This document shows, piece after piece, positions 18,012 through 25,952 of a stretch of 64,000 nt of DNA. Made by a program: the position numbers and the translations under genes. The number at the start of each line of letters is the position of its first letter. The first letter of the stretch is position 1. Under the pieces are notes generated by a model. The model was not told where the DNA came from and made no database searches. It saw nothing but the letters and a program-made list of their open reading frames with translations. The DNA is from Streptomyces davaonensis JCM 4913 (GTDB lineage: Bacteria; Actinomycetota; Actinomycetes; Streptomycetales; Streptomycetaceae), in assembly GCF_000349325.1 (NCBI RefSeq), contig NC_020504.1, positions 4,994,053-5,058,052 on the forward strand. The letters are read 5' to 3'.

Positions 18012-18973
18012 CCGAGGCCGGTGCGGTGGACGGTTTCGTCGGTGCGCCGGTCGAGGAGTTCGAGACCGGGTTTCAGCGCACGGCCGTGTACCGGGTCGGC
18101 GGCGGTTGTGTGATCGTCCGCAGGGCGGGCGTCGACCGGCCCACCCCGCTGGCGGCCAGCCAGGAGGCGGTGGCCGCGCTGGGCGCGCTGCGGACGCGGG
18201 ACGTGCGGCTGGTGCTGCCGGTGGCGGTCGGCGACGCCCTGTACTACCGGGTGCCCGGCACCGGCGTGGCCGCGAAGCTGTCCGTGCCCGGTGACCACGC
18301 CACTTCGCCCGTGCACGCGGCCGCCGCGCTGCGGGGCACCGGTGCTGTCCTCAGGCAGCTGCACGCCGAGGTTCCCGTGACGCTGGCGCGCACGGGTCCG
18401 CCGGGCCCGGCGCGGCTGGCGGCGTGGCTGCGTTCCGCCCCGGAGTCCGCGGGGCCGCGCGCCGCCGGGGCGCTGCACTCGGTGGCGCTGCGTCTGCTGG
18501 GCTCGGGCCGCTGGAGCCGTGTGCTCGGCTGGTGCGAGGAGTTGGCGGACCGCCGCGCGGGGGACGTCTTCCTGCACGGGGCCGCGAGCCTGGGCTCGGT
18601 CGTCGTGGGACCCGAGGCCCCGCACGGCTGGCTGATGATCGGCGAGGAGTCGGCCCGTGGCCCCGCCGACCACGATCTGGGCTGGCTGCTCGGCGAGTTC
18701 GTGGAGTGGCGGATGACGCTCGGCCGACCCGTGCCTCCCGGGGCGGTGCCGATGGACCCCGAGGTCTACGGGACGACCCGCGCCGGACTGCTGCGCGGAT
18801 ACGGCCCGCCGACCGACCCGGTCGCGGCCGGCCGTTCCGCCGTACTCCGTGTCCTCACCCACGCGCACGACTTCGCCGCGTACATGGGCTGGCATCCCGA
18901 ACTGCTGGAGTATCTGGCGGTCATCGCGGAGCTGATCGACGACGAGGGCGCCCGCGCTTTGTCCGCGCCGTGA
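18008..18973 (+). CDS. APH-fold protein with degenerate kinase active site (pseudokinase), lanthipeptide cluster
   Basis: A 321-residue protein resembling aminoglycoside/homoserine-kinase-like phosphotransferases: LRQLHAEVP before the catalytic region, then HGAASLGSVVV (190-200) and WLMIGEES (208-215). In active members these read HGDLHPGNVLV and LIDWE. Here the catalytic Asp is Ala192, the Mg-binding Asn is Ser197 and the DFG-like Asp is Gly212, so phosphotransfer is unlikely. It is translationally coupled to the cysteine decarboxylase. Since an intact APH-fold kinase is encoded at 22732, this copy may scaffold or cyclise the peptide rather than phosphorylate it; that is inference. A terminator hairpin follows. 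Confidence 0.75.
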   Translation: MTEAGAVDGFVGAPVEEFETGFQRTAVYRVGGGCVIVRRAGVDRPTPLAASQEAVAALGALRTRDVRLVLPVAVGDALYYRVPGTGVAAKLSVPGDHATSPVHAAAALRGTGAVLRQLHAEVPVTLARTGPPGPARLAAWLRSAPESAGPRAAGALHSVALRLLGSGRWSRVLGWCEELADRRAGDVFLHGAASLGSVVVGPEAPHGWLMIGEESARGPADHDLGWLLGEFVEWRMTLGRPVPPGAVPMDPEVYGTTRAGLLRGYGPPTDPVAAGRSAVLRVLTHAHDFAAYMGWHPELLEYLAVIAELIDDEGARALSAP

Positions 18974-18982
18974 TGTGCAAAA

Positions 18983-19022
18983 GGTTCTGCCCCGGCGAAC
19001 TGTTCGTCGCCGGGGCAGAGCC
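18983..19022. terminator. Terminator between convergent genes
   Basis: A 16-bp stem with one G-T pair (18983-18998 and 19007-19022), loop of 8, ending in CCTTTA, lies ten bases after the APH-fold gene stop. It ends the block from the ABC genes and could also serve the minus-strand gene. Confidence 0.8.
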
Positions 19023-19039
19023 TTTACCCGGTCCGGGAT

Positions 19040-19509
19040 TCAGCGGGACGCGCGGTGATCCGGGGAAGTCACCGTCTGCCGTTCGGCGCCTGACGCGAGC
19101 CCGTGGCTGGAGCGCCAGCGCGTGTAAGTGCGCCTCGGGATGCCCAGGGTGCTGCAGAACCTTGAGACGTTGAGCCCGGCGTCTTTTCGGATCGCCTCAA
19201 GGTCGGGGAAGGGACCGAACGGTACTCCCCGGATTTCCTGCGGACTCTCAGCTGTACATACGCTTCACCGAGCGCGGTCTTGAGTTCTGATATCTCGGCG
19301 AGCAGTTCACGCTCGCGCTGAGCGTTGCGTGAGGCACCCCCTTCGAGGGCCGTGCGGCCCCCTTCGAGGAACTGTCTCTTCCAATTTCCGACGGACTGCT
19401 CGGAGACGCTCGCCTGTCGGGCGGCCTCGGCGAGCGTGTGCCGACCGGAAAGGACGTCGATCACTATCTTGAGCTTGTCGGAAGCAGGCATCGCTGGAGG
19501 GCGTGGCAT
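19040..19509 (-). pseudogene. Transposase-like helix-turn-helix protein, frameshifted
   Basis: From ATG 19509 the protein starts with an IS3-OrfA-like helix-turn-helix (LAEAARQASVSEQSVGNWKRQF, then LEGG) and a coiled coil (RERELLAEISELKTALGEAY). In frame it then degenerates into Ser/Arg/Ala-rich sequence to a stop at 19069. In another frame the region reads PFPDLEAIRKDAG, VSRFCSTLGIPRRTYTRWR and on to a stop at 19040, typical of such transposase-related proteins. So a frameshift near 19245-19260 has split it; no A-rich slippery site is seen there. It is a paralogue of the 24860 gene. No inverted repeats of an insertion sequence were found. Confidence 0.6.
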
Positions 19510-19717
19510 TGTTTCTCTTTCTCAGTTGAGAGCCTGAAAAAACGCGATGGCGGTCGATTCGCCTACACGTGCCACAACCCAAATCTTCCCGAAAACTTCA
19601 CAAAACCCCCGTTCAATTTTTAAACAGATCGCAATGCCGGACCACTGTGGTCAGCAGTGACCGGCAGATCTGCCTCGAATTTATATCGGTAGGTAATGTG
19701 GAGGCAATTTTCTTGAG

Positions 19718-21100
19718 CTAGTCGTGAGCTTTCAGCCGGTCGTGCAGCGCGCGCAGACCTGGTTCCAGCTGTTCCGCGTCCCCGACGATCACACCGCTGA
19801 ACGCCCCCGGGCTGAAGAACGCGCCCGCAGCCGCGGCGACCTCACCGGTCGTCACCTCCCGCAGCAGCTCCGGGAACCGGATCACCCGGTCCGGCTCATG
19901 GCCCAGGGTCACCGCGGTCAGCACGCTTCCGGCGAACCCCGCCTGCGAGGTGAGGGCGAGCATGGCCATGCCGATGGTGTACTCGCGGGCCGCGTCGATC
20001 TCCGCGGCGGAGGGCGGGGAGTCCGCCAGGCGCCGCAGTTCGGCGAGGATCTCGCCGTACGCCCGGACGGTGACGTCGGTGGCGGTGTCGGCGTCCACGG
20101 TGAGCGCCAGCCGGTCCAGGTGGTCCTGGAACCCGCAGTCGGTGCGGTAGGCGAGCCCCTTGGTCTCCCGGATGTTCATGACCAGCCGTGAGGAGAAGTA
20201 CCCGCCGAACGCCAGGGCCGCGAGGCTCAGCGCGGGGAAGCGGTCGTCGGAGCGGGAGACCGTGTGCCGGGCCAGTCTGATCTGCGACTGCACGGCACCG
20301 GCCCGCGGCACCAGTGCGACACCGCCGCGTGGGGCGGGCAACTCCGGGGCGGGAGCGGGCGCCCCCGTGTCCTGCCACCCGGCGGTGGCCGCCGCCACAT
20401 GGACCACCGCCCGCTCCGGGTCCAGGTCACCGACCAGCACCAGGACGGCACCGCGGGGACGGACCCATGCCCGGTGCGTCCGGCGCACCCGGTCCGCGGT
20501 GACCCGCTCCGCCTCGGCGGCCAGGGGCACCTCCTGAAGCGCCGGGACCTCTCCGTAGCAGTGCGCGAGCAGGGCCTCCTGAGCGATCACCTGCGGCTGC
20601 GCCCGGATGACCGCGATCTGCCGCGGCATCCTGGCACGGGCCCCGACGATGTCCTCCTCGTCGTACGACGCCGAGGTCAACGCACCGGCCAGCGTGTCGA
20701 GAAGCGTGCCCAGGGCGGGTCCGGGAGCGGAGGCCACGATGTTCAGCCGGCCTGCAGAACGGCTCGCGTCCAGGCTGATGCCCTGGCCGGCCGGGTCGCT
20801 CAGTGACCGTCCCCGGCCGCCGCCGGGAGTGCCCCGCAACAGCGTCGCGGCCACCACCTCTGCCGTCGCGGCCTCGCCGTACGTACTCGCCGGGAGCGGC
20901 AGCGCCATCCTCAGCTCGACCATCGGAACGGACGGACGCCGGACGGCGATCACCCGCAGGCCGTTCGGCAGGACGGTGTCGAGGGGCATCGGCATCGTGT
21001 GCGCGGTGCGGCCGTCGAGCGGCGGCAGCGGACGGGGCCCGGCGACCGTACGACCGATCTCCTCGGCGCTTCTGAAGGACGCTCCGGTTTGGGTGATCAA
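19718..21100 (-). CDS. M16 family peptidase subunit lacking the zinc motif
   Basis: A 460-residue M16 (pitrilysin/MPP-like) protein. It has the family N-terminal opening (TVLPNGLRVIAVRRPSVPMVELRM) but no HxxEH; the C-terminal half has RETKGLAYR, the Arg/Tyr pair that the non-catalytic partner contributes to substrate binding. It would pair with the HxxEH-bearing subunit encoded just upstream, as in two-chain M16B enzymes. The start is TTG 21100 with CCGGAGG eight bases away, three bases after the upstream stop, so both are made together. M16 pairs occur in class V lanthipeptide clusters, probably for leader removal. Confidence 0.88.
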   Translation of the reverse strand: MITQTGASFRSAEEIGRTVAGPRPLPPLDGRTAHTMPMPLDTVLPNGLRVIAVRRPSVPMVELRMALPLPASTYGEAATAEVVAATLLRGTPGGGRGRSLSDPAGQGISLDASRSAGRLNIVASAPGPALGTLLDTLAGALTSASYDEEDIVGARARMPRQIAVIRAQPQVIAQEALLAHCYGEVPALQEVPLAAEAERVTADRVRRTHRAWVRPRGAVLVLVGDLDPERAVVHVAAATAGWQDTGAPAPAPELPAPRGGVALVPRAGAVQSQIRLARHTVSRSDDRFPALSLAALAFGGYFSSRLVMNIRETKGLAYRTDCGFQDHLDRLALTVDADTATDVTVRAYGEILAELRRLADSPPSAAEIDAAREYTIGMAMLALTSQAGFAGSVLTAVTLGHEPDRVIRFPELLREVTTGEVAAAAGAFFSPGAFSGVIVGDAEQLEPGLRALHDRLKAHD

Positions 21101-21103
21101 GGC

Positions 21104-22549
21104 TCAGCCTCCGGTGGGGACGGGGTGCGCGTCCGCGGCCGGCACGGGACGCGGGGCTGGTTCGGCCTGCTGGTCGGGGCGCGCGGCTGATGCGGCCTGC
21201 CCATCCGGACGCGGAACGCGAATCGATTCGGCGCGCCGATCCGGTCCCGAGCCCGTTTCGGCTCGCCGCCCCGGGCGCAGACTCAGCACCGCCCGCCGGT
21301 CCGGGCGCAGTCGTCGCGCGGCCAGTGCGACGTCCTCGGCGGTCACGGCGGCCAGGCGGTCCGCGAGGTCGCCGGCCAGCTCGGCCCGCCCGAACAGCAG
21401 TTCCTGGGTGCCCATCGCGCGGGTCAGTGCGGCCAGCGAGTCGTACGCCCGGTGGGTGCGGGCGGCGCTCAGGGCCGTGGCCCGTGCCAGCTCCGCCGCA
21501 CCGGGGCCGCGGTCGGCCAAGTCCGCCAGTTCCTCGTCCAGTACGTCGAGCAGCTCGTCGGCGCCGGTCTGCGGCGGATGCGTCGCCACGCACAGGAAGG
21601 TGTCGGGATCGCGCGCCTCCAGCGGCCCGAACAGTCCGCAGCCGGTGCTGACGTCGGTCACCGCCGCGGTCCGGTGGACCAGCCGCCGCCTGAGGCGGGC
21701 GTCGTCGCCGCCGGTGAGGAGGGAGCCGAGGATCATGTGCGCCACATAGGCGGCCGGCTCGGTGCGCGCGTCGGGCAACCGGTAGCCGATCGCCGTGGCC
21801 GGGAGCGGCGCGTGCGGGTCCCGGTGCTCGCCCCTGAGCTCACCGGCCGGGAACGGCTCCGCGAGGTCGACGGCCGGACGTGCCGCCCGCGCGGTGATGT
21901 CGTGGAAGTGCCGGTGCACCAGCTCCGCCGCCCGGTCGGCGTCGAAGCCGCCGACGATCGTCAGCACGGCGTTCCCCGGCGCGTAGTACGTATCGAAGAA
22001 CCGGGCGCACTCGTCCACCGTGGCCTGTTCCAGATCGCTGAAGTCGCCGTACCCGTTGTGCGCGTTGGGGAACGTCGAGTAGAGCAGCCCGGGAAGCACA
22101 GTCCAGGGGAATCCGCCGTAAGGCTTGTTCAGCACATTGAGGCGGATTTCCTCCTTCACCACATCCAGTTGTGTCCGCAGGTTCTCGGCCGTCAGTCTCG
22201 GCGCGCGCATACGGTCGGCCTCCAGGAACAGCACGCGCTCCAACGCGGCCGAAGGCACGACCTGGTAGTAATCCGTGTAGTCCTGATGAGTCGATCCGTT
22301 GGCGGCGCCGCCGGCCGCCTGGACCTGTCGGAAATGCTCCAGCCGGTCCACGCTCTCGCTGCCCTGGAACATCAAGTGCTCAAAAAGATGGGCGAATCCG
22401 GTACGCCCTTCGGGCTCGGACCGGAATCCGACGTCGTAGTGGACACTGACGCCGACGGCGGGCAGCGACGGCATCGGACAGAGCACCGCTCGCAGGCCGT
22501 TGGGCAGGGTGAGACGCCGCGGTATCGGAATGGGCATGGCGGTCACCAT
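21104..22549 (-). CDS. M16 family zinc metallopeptidase, catalytic subunit
   Basis: A 481-residue peptidase starting LTLPNGLRAVLCPMPSLPAVGV. HLFEH at 54-58 (HxxEH) binds zinc and holds the general base; the third ligand Glu lies about 76 residues on in NLRTQLDVVKEEI. The C-terminus is Pro/Ala/Arg-rich and looks unstructured. It forms a pair with the inactive M16 protein downstream. The likely job is cleaving the leader from the modified precursor. Start ATG 22549 is chosen where the family alignment begins; no strong ribosome site is visible, so translation may begin at a nearby GTG (22546) instead. It is divergent from the kinase gene at 22732. Confidence 0.88.
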   Translation of the reverse strand: MVTAMPIPIPRRLTLPNGLRAVLCPMPSLPAVGVSVHYDVGFRSEPEGRTGFAHLFEHLMFQGSESVDRLEHFRQVQAAGGAANGSTHQDYTDYYQVVPSAALERVLFLEADRMRAPRLTAENLRTQLDVVKEEIRLNVLNKPYGGFPWTVLPGLLYSTFPNAHNGYGDFSDLEQATVDECARFFDTYYAPGNAVLTIVGGFDADRAAELVHRHFHDITARAARPAVDLAEPFPAGELRGEHRDPHAPLPATAIGYRLPDARTEPAAYVAHMILGSLLTGGDDARLRRRLVHRTAAVTDVSTGCGLFGPLEARDPDTFLCVATHPPQTGADELLDVLDEELADLADRGPGAAELARATALSAARTHRAYDSLAALTRAMGTQELLFGRAELAGDLADRLAAVTAEDVALAARRLRPDRRAVLSLRPGRRAETGSGPDRRAESIRVPRPDGQAASAARPDQQAEPAPRPVPAADAHPVPTGG

Positions 22550-22614
22550 AGGCGGGCGCCGGGTGCGGTGAGAACAACGCAGAAACCCGGTTTCTTGCAC
22601 CTCGAAGCTTCGGC

Positions 22615-22684
22615 GCACCGGTGCACCGGTGCCGTTCGGCCGGGAAATGTCGCGCGCGGCCCCAAGCCAACAATTCCCGGGAAT
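22615..22684. promoter_or_regulatory. Palindromes in the divergent promoter region (candidate operators)
   Basis: GCACCGGTGC occurs twice, overlapping by two bases (22615-22624, 22623-22632), and a perfect 12-bp palindrome ATTCCCGGGAAT lies at 22673-22684. They sit between the divergent M16 and kinase genes, where a cluster regulator would be expected to bind. Confidence 0.5.
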
Positions 22685-22731
22685 GAGCCACTTGTTGCCC
22701 GCCTTCCGCGGCCGTTTCTACGCTGCGCCGC

Positions 22732-23868
22732 GTGATTACTGACCAAGCATCGAAGCCCTCGCTGACCCGCGCCCGCTTCGAACCGGTCCAGCTGGACAAG
22801 GTTCCCGAAGTCGGCGCCTTCCTGGAGCGGCTCGGCCTGGGCGGTTTCGACGCGGACACCGTCGTCGCCCACGTCGGCCGCAACGACACCTGGGCCGGTA
22901 CGACGACCAGCGGGGCGAAGGCGTTCGTCAAGCGGGTCGGTGGTGAACCCCAGGACGTACTGCGGCGATTCAGCCGTATCACCCTCTTCGAGGAAGTCGC
23001 CGCGCGCCTCGCGGCCGGCACCGAGCTGCGGGCTCCCGCCTTCCTGGGCGCGGACGAGGAGCACCGGCTCGTCGCCTTCGAGCACCTGGAGGAGGCCCGC
23101 TCGGGGTCCGAGCTGTCCGCGGACGACGTCTTCGACGACGCCCTGTGCCGCCGCGCCGGCCGGATTCTCGGGACGCTGCACTCGCTCCCGGTCGAGCCGG
23201 GCGTCCTCGACGCCTCCCCGCATCCGCTTCCCGCGATCGAGGACTTCGAGGCCCTCACCCTGCCGGTCTTCGCCTCGTCCTGCTTCGCCGAGATCGAGTC
23301 GTGGTCGCTGCTCCAGCGCGACGCCGAACTCCTCGGGGCACTGCGGCGGCTGCGGGAGCGCGAACTGGAGGCCCCGAAGGTGCCGACCCACAGCGACCTG
23401 AGGCTGGATCAGTACCTGGTCTGCGACGGGGAGCTGTATCTGACGGACTGGGAGGAGTTCCGCGCCGGCGACGCCGCCCGGGACGTCGGCGGGTTCGTCG
23501 GCGAGTGGCTGTACCGGGTGATCCAGGGGATTCCGCAGTCCATCGGCCGCGAGGCCGGCCATGTCTTCGGGCAGGACGCCTCCCACGAGGACATCCTCCG
23601 GCACGGCGCGCTGGAGATCGACCGGCTCCGCCCGCGCATCAGCGCGTTCTGGCAGGGGTACCGGGAAACCCGCCCGGCCGCCGACGAGGACTTCGTGCCC
23701 CGCGTCGCGGCCTTCGCGGGCTGGCACATGCTCGACCGCATGCTCGCCGGCGCCCGCTACGTCGTCCGGCTGACGGCGGGCGACCGCGCCGCCGCCGGCA
23801 TCGGGCGCACGGTGCTGATGGCGCCGCACGACTTCACATCCGTACTGGGCCTGGAAGGCACCTCGTGA
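22732..23868 (+). CDS. APH-fold kinase of class V lanthipeptide synthesis (LxmK-like)
   Basis: A 378-residue phosphotransferase-like protein: a Lys-containing strand (KAFVKRVG), GRILGTLHSLP, the catalytic loop THSDLRLDQYLV (His220, Asp222, Gln227 in the metal-binding place of Asn) and LTDWEEF (Asp239). The active-site set is intact, unlike the paralogue at 18008. In class V lanthipeptides a kinase of this fold phosphorylates Ser/Thr of the precursor and a HopA1-type lyase eliminates phosphate to give dehydro residues; the lyase gene follows with a GTGA overlap. Start GTG 22732. Confidence 0.85.
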   Translation: MITDQASKPSLTRARFEPVQLDKVPEVGAFLERLGLGGFDADTVVAHVGRNDTWAGTTTSGAKAFVKRVGGEPQDVLRRFSRITLFEEVAARLAAGTELRAPAFLGADEEHRLVAFEHLEEARSGSELSADDVFDDALCRRAGRILGTLHSLPVEPGVLDASPHPLPAIEDFEALTLPVFASSCFAEIESWSLLQRDAELLGALRRLRERELEAPKVPTHSDLRLDQYLVCDGELYLTDWEEFRAGDAARDVGGFVGEWLYRVIQGIPQSIGREAGHVFGQDASHEDILRHGALEIDRLRPRISAFWQGYRETRPAADEDFVPRVAAFAGWHMLDRMLAGARYVVRLTAGDRAAAGIGRTVLMAPHDFTSVLGLEGTS

Positions 23869-24863
23869 CCACCACCGCAGGGCTCGTCGCCCCCGAAGTC
23901 TTTGCAGCTCTGGAACAGGTCGAGGTCACGCCGGGCGGACTGACCGCCCTCGTCGGCGCGGAGAAACTGGCCGCCGAGAGCCCGGGTGACCTGGTCAGAC
24001 AACTGGGCAGCACCCTGTACCAGACGCTGCACGCCGCCATGCCGGAGCAGAACAAGGCCCGCAAGCGCAGTCTGCGCGACCCGGAGTTCGAGGAGCGGTT
24101 CGCCTCCGCGATGCCGCACCGCGGATCGCTGGTCCGGGCCGAACTCCTCGACGCCCGGGTCCGGCCCGGCGAGGGCGTCGTACCGGACACCGTGATCGCC
24201 GACCTGGACGGGATCCGCGTACGGGTGCCCACGACAGCCGTCGTGGAAGCGCCGCCCGGCGGATCCGAGGGTCCGGCCCTGCTACGGCTGCCCGCGGCCC
24301 GGCCCGCCCTGTCGCCGGGCTTCTTCCTCGCCGACAGCTCTCGCGGACGCTCCCGCGGCCCCCAGGTCCTGCGGCTCTACCTGCACCTCACCGACGCCGA
24401 GAGCGCGCCGGACGTCTGGGGCACGGTGCTGACCCGGCTGGAGGAACTGGGCGTGCGCTACCGGGCCAAGGTCACCTCCGGGGCACGGCTCTTCCCGCGC
24501 CGCGACGGACTCGTGGTCTATCTCGGCCCCGACGCCTGGTACGCCGTGGACCAAGTGGTCGCCTCCGTCGAGGGCCTGCCGGGGCTGGGCGCCGAGACCT
24601 CCCCGTTCGTCCGCCGGCTGGCCGCCGGCGTCGGTGCGGCATGGGAGCCGGACGACCCGCGTCCCGGCAAGCGCGGCCTGAGCTTCGGTGAGCACCGCTG
24701 CCAGGCGGTCGCCGAGGCACTGGTCGGGCTCGCCGTGCGCGCCGACGGCGAGGGCTCGCGGGAGGCGGCGATCGCCGAGGCGTTCTTCAACGCCGGGGTG
24801 GACCCGCTCATGCCCGCCAGGAACCTGGGTTCCCCCATCGTGCCGGGGATCGCGCCGGTATGA
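23865..24863 (+). CDS. HopA1-family protein, probable phospho-Ser/Thr lyase (LxmY-like)
   Basis: A 332-residue protein with the HopA1 effector-like C-terminal part: VLRLYLHLTDAESAPDVW, LGVRYRAKVTSGARLF, RRDGLVVYLG and, later, FGEHRCQAVAEALVG. HopA1-type proteins are related in fold to OspF phosphothreonine lyases and serve as the elimination partner of the APH-fold kinase in class V lanthipeptide and thioamitide pathways. The GTG start overlaps the kinase stop (GTGA), and its own stop overlaps the next gene (ATGA), so the three are coupled. The N-terminal 100 residues may bind the kinase or leader. Confidence 0.85.
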   Translation: MTTTAGLVAPEVFAALEQVEVTPGGLTALVGAEKLAAESPGDLVRQLGSTLYQTLHAAMPEQNKARKRSLRDPEFEERFASAMPHRGSLVRAELLDARVRPGEGVVPDTVIADLDGIRVRVPTTAVVEAPPGGSEGPALLRLPAARPALSPGFFLADSSRGRSRGPQVLRLYLHLTDAESAPDVWGTVLTRLEELGVRYRAKVTSGARLFPRRDGLVVYLGPDAWYAVDQVVASVEGLPGLGAETSPFVRRLAAGVGAAWEPDDPRPGKRGLSFGEHRCQAVAEALVGLAVRADGEGSREAAIAEAFFNAGVDPLMPARNLGSPIVPGIAPV

Positions 24864-25156
24864 GCCTGGCGCCGGAGGAGATCGCGGACCTCGTCGTCCG
24901 TGTCATCACGGCCCGCGAATCCGTGCCGGAGGCCGCCCGGCGTGCCGAGGTGCCCGTCCGGTCCGTCGAACTGTGGCGGCAACTGTTCCTCGACGGCGGT
25001 CTCCAGGCGCTGGAGGGGGCCGGGCCACGGCGGCCCACGCCGCGGGAGAGCCTCCTGGAGAAGGAGGTCGAGTCGCTGAAAGAGGCCCTCGGAGAAGTGA
25101 TTCTGGAATTGGACGTCTGGCGGGAACTGCGCCACGTCCGACATCGGTGCACCTGA
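24860..25156 (+). CDS. Small helix-turn-helix protein, transposase-OrfA-like, coupled to the HopA1 gene
   Basis: A 98-residue protein: an HTH similar to IS3 OrfA (SVPEAARRAEVPVRSVELWRQ, split by LFLDGG) and a C-terminal coiled coil (LEKEVESLKEALGEVILEL). It overlaps the lyase gene (ATGA) and is followed by a terminator, so it is expressed as part of the kinase-lyase operon and not as a mobile element; no OrfB or terminal repeats are near. It is a paralogue of the broken gene at 19040-19509. It might regulate the cluster or bind the modification complex. The function is unknown. Confidence 0.7.
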   Translation: MSLAPEEIADLVVRVITARESVPEAARRAEVPVRSVELWRQLFLDGGLQALEGAGPRRPTPRESLLEKEVESLKEALGEVILELDVWRELRHVRHRCT

Positions 25157-25163
25157 GAAAAGG

Positions 25164-25191
25164 CCCCCATCCGACGGATGGGGGTTTTCTT
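25164..25191 (+). terminator. Intrinsic terminator before the precursor genes
   Basis: CCCCCATCCG (25164-25173), one-base loop, CGGATGGGGG (25175-25184), then TTTTCTT. It separates the kinase-lyase transcript from the precursor genes, which therefore need their own promoter. Confidence 0.9.
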
Positions 25192-25391
25192 GTGCACCCC
25201 CAGCATTCGCGCCGGTTCCGGTGAGCCAGTTGATAGCGGTCACCGAAGAAAAGGCCAGGTCAGGACCTTATCCCGCCTCGGCCGCAATTATTTTGGCCAT
25301 GGAATCGACTCGGTGCCTGTGATCGAATGAAGTCACTTCGGAAAGGGGAAAACCCCGGACCGGAAATACATCAGATTCCAAGGGAGACAGC
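25192..25391. promoter_or_regulatory. Precursor gene promoter and leader region
   Basis: A 200-base, comparatively AT-richer stretch between the terminator and the first precursor. It holds an 11-bp palindrome GAAGTCACTTC at 25329-25339 that could be an operator. No convincing -10/-35 pair could be fixed by eye. Confidence 0.4.
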
Positions 25392-25577
25392 ATGAACACC
25401 GCTGAGCAGCTCATCGCCGGTTACGCCGCGTACACGAACGCCGAGGAATTCGGTGCCAGCGCCGGTCCGGACGCGCCGGCGATCACCATCACGACCGTGT
25501 CCTCCCCGGAGTGCGTCTACTTCTCGCTCAGCGCCGTCTCGGGCTCCATCGCCACCACCAAGTCGTGGGGCTGCTGA
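25392..25577 (+). CDS. Class V lanthipeptide precursor peptide 1
   Basis: A 61-residue peptide with GGGAGACAGC before its ATG. The acidic leader MNTAEQLIAGYAAYTNAEEF is shared with the next gene. The core, from about residue 31 or later, is rich in Ser/Thr and hydrophobics (SSPECVYFSLSAV), with Cys41 and a C-terminal SWGC (Cys61). Two Cys residues fit one lanthionine and one C-terminal aminovinyl-cysteine, and the HFCD decarboxylase is encoded nearby. The core resembles that of cacaoidin as I recall it, including the SWGC end. The exact leader cut site is not known. Confidence 0.85.
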   Translation: MNTAEQLIAGYAAYTNAEEFGASAGPDAPAITITTVSSPECVYFSLSAVSGSIATTKSWGC

Positions 25578-25676
25578 CCAGCGCTTTCCCGCGCTCCGAG
25601 CGGTTCGCGCCAGGACCGGCGCGTCCGCTGTGCACCACCTGTCATGACCAGCTGAAACCCTGTCGAGGAGACATTC

Positions 25677-25877
25677 ATGAACACCGCTGAGCAGCTCATC
25701 GCCGGTTACACCGCCTACACCAACGCCGAGGAGTTCGGCGCCGGTGCCACGGCCGAGAACCCGGCCATCACCCCCACCCTCCTCAGCTTCATCGGCGGCT
25801 CCAGCGGCGGCTGCGGCGGCGCCGTCAGCGCCATCTCGGGCGCCAGCGTCGCGGGCACGGTGAACTGGGGCTGCTGA
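25677..25877 (+). CDS. Class V lanthipeptide precursor peptide 2
   Basis: A 66-residue peptide with GAGGAGACATTC before its ATG. The leader (MNTAEQLIAGYTAYTNAEEF) matches peptide 1 at all but one of its first 20 positions. The core differs: PTLLSFIGGSSGGCGGAVS, then SVAGTVNWGC, with Cys46 and Cys66 and a Gly-rich centre. The shared leader and WGC end imply the same enzymes process both, giving either two products or a two-component pair. It is the last gene before a hairpin and the convergent regulator gene. Confidence 0.85.
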   Translation: MNTAEQLIAGYTAYTNAEEFGAGATAENPAITPTLLSFIGGSSGGCGGAVSAISGASVAGTVNWGC

Positions 25878-25892
25878 ACCACCCCGCACTCG

Positions 25893-25941
25893 AGCGCCGC
25901 TGGGCGCCTGTTTCCCCCGCAGGCGTCCGGCGGTGCTTTCG
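25893..25941. terminator. Hairpin between precursor 2 and the convergent regulator
   Basis: Arms 25893-25910 and 25920-25937 pair over 18 positions with a few G-T pairs, loop of 9, followed by TTTC. It can end the precursor transcript. Confidence 0.7.
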
Positions 25942-25952
25942 TGTGTCCGCCG

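Noticed and set aside
24860..25156. Insertion sequence at the HTH gene
   Set aside because: No second frame, terminal inverted repeats or target duplication; overlap with the lyase gene argues for a resident gene.
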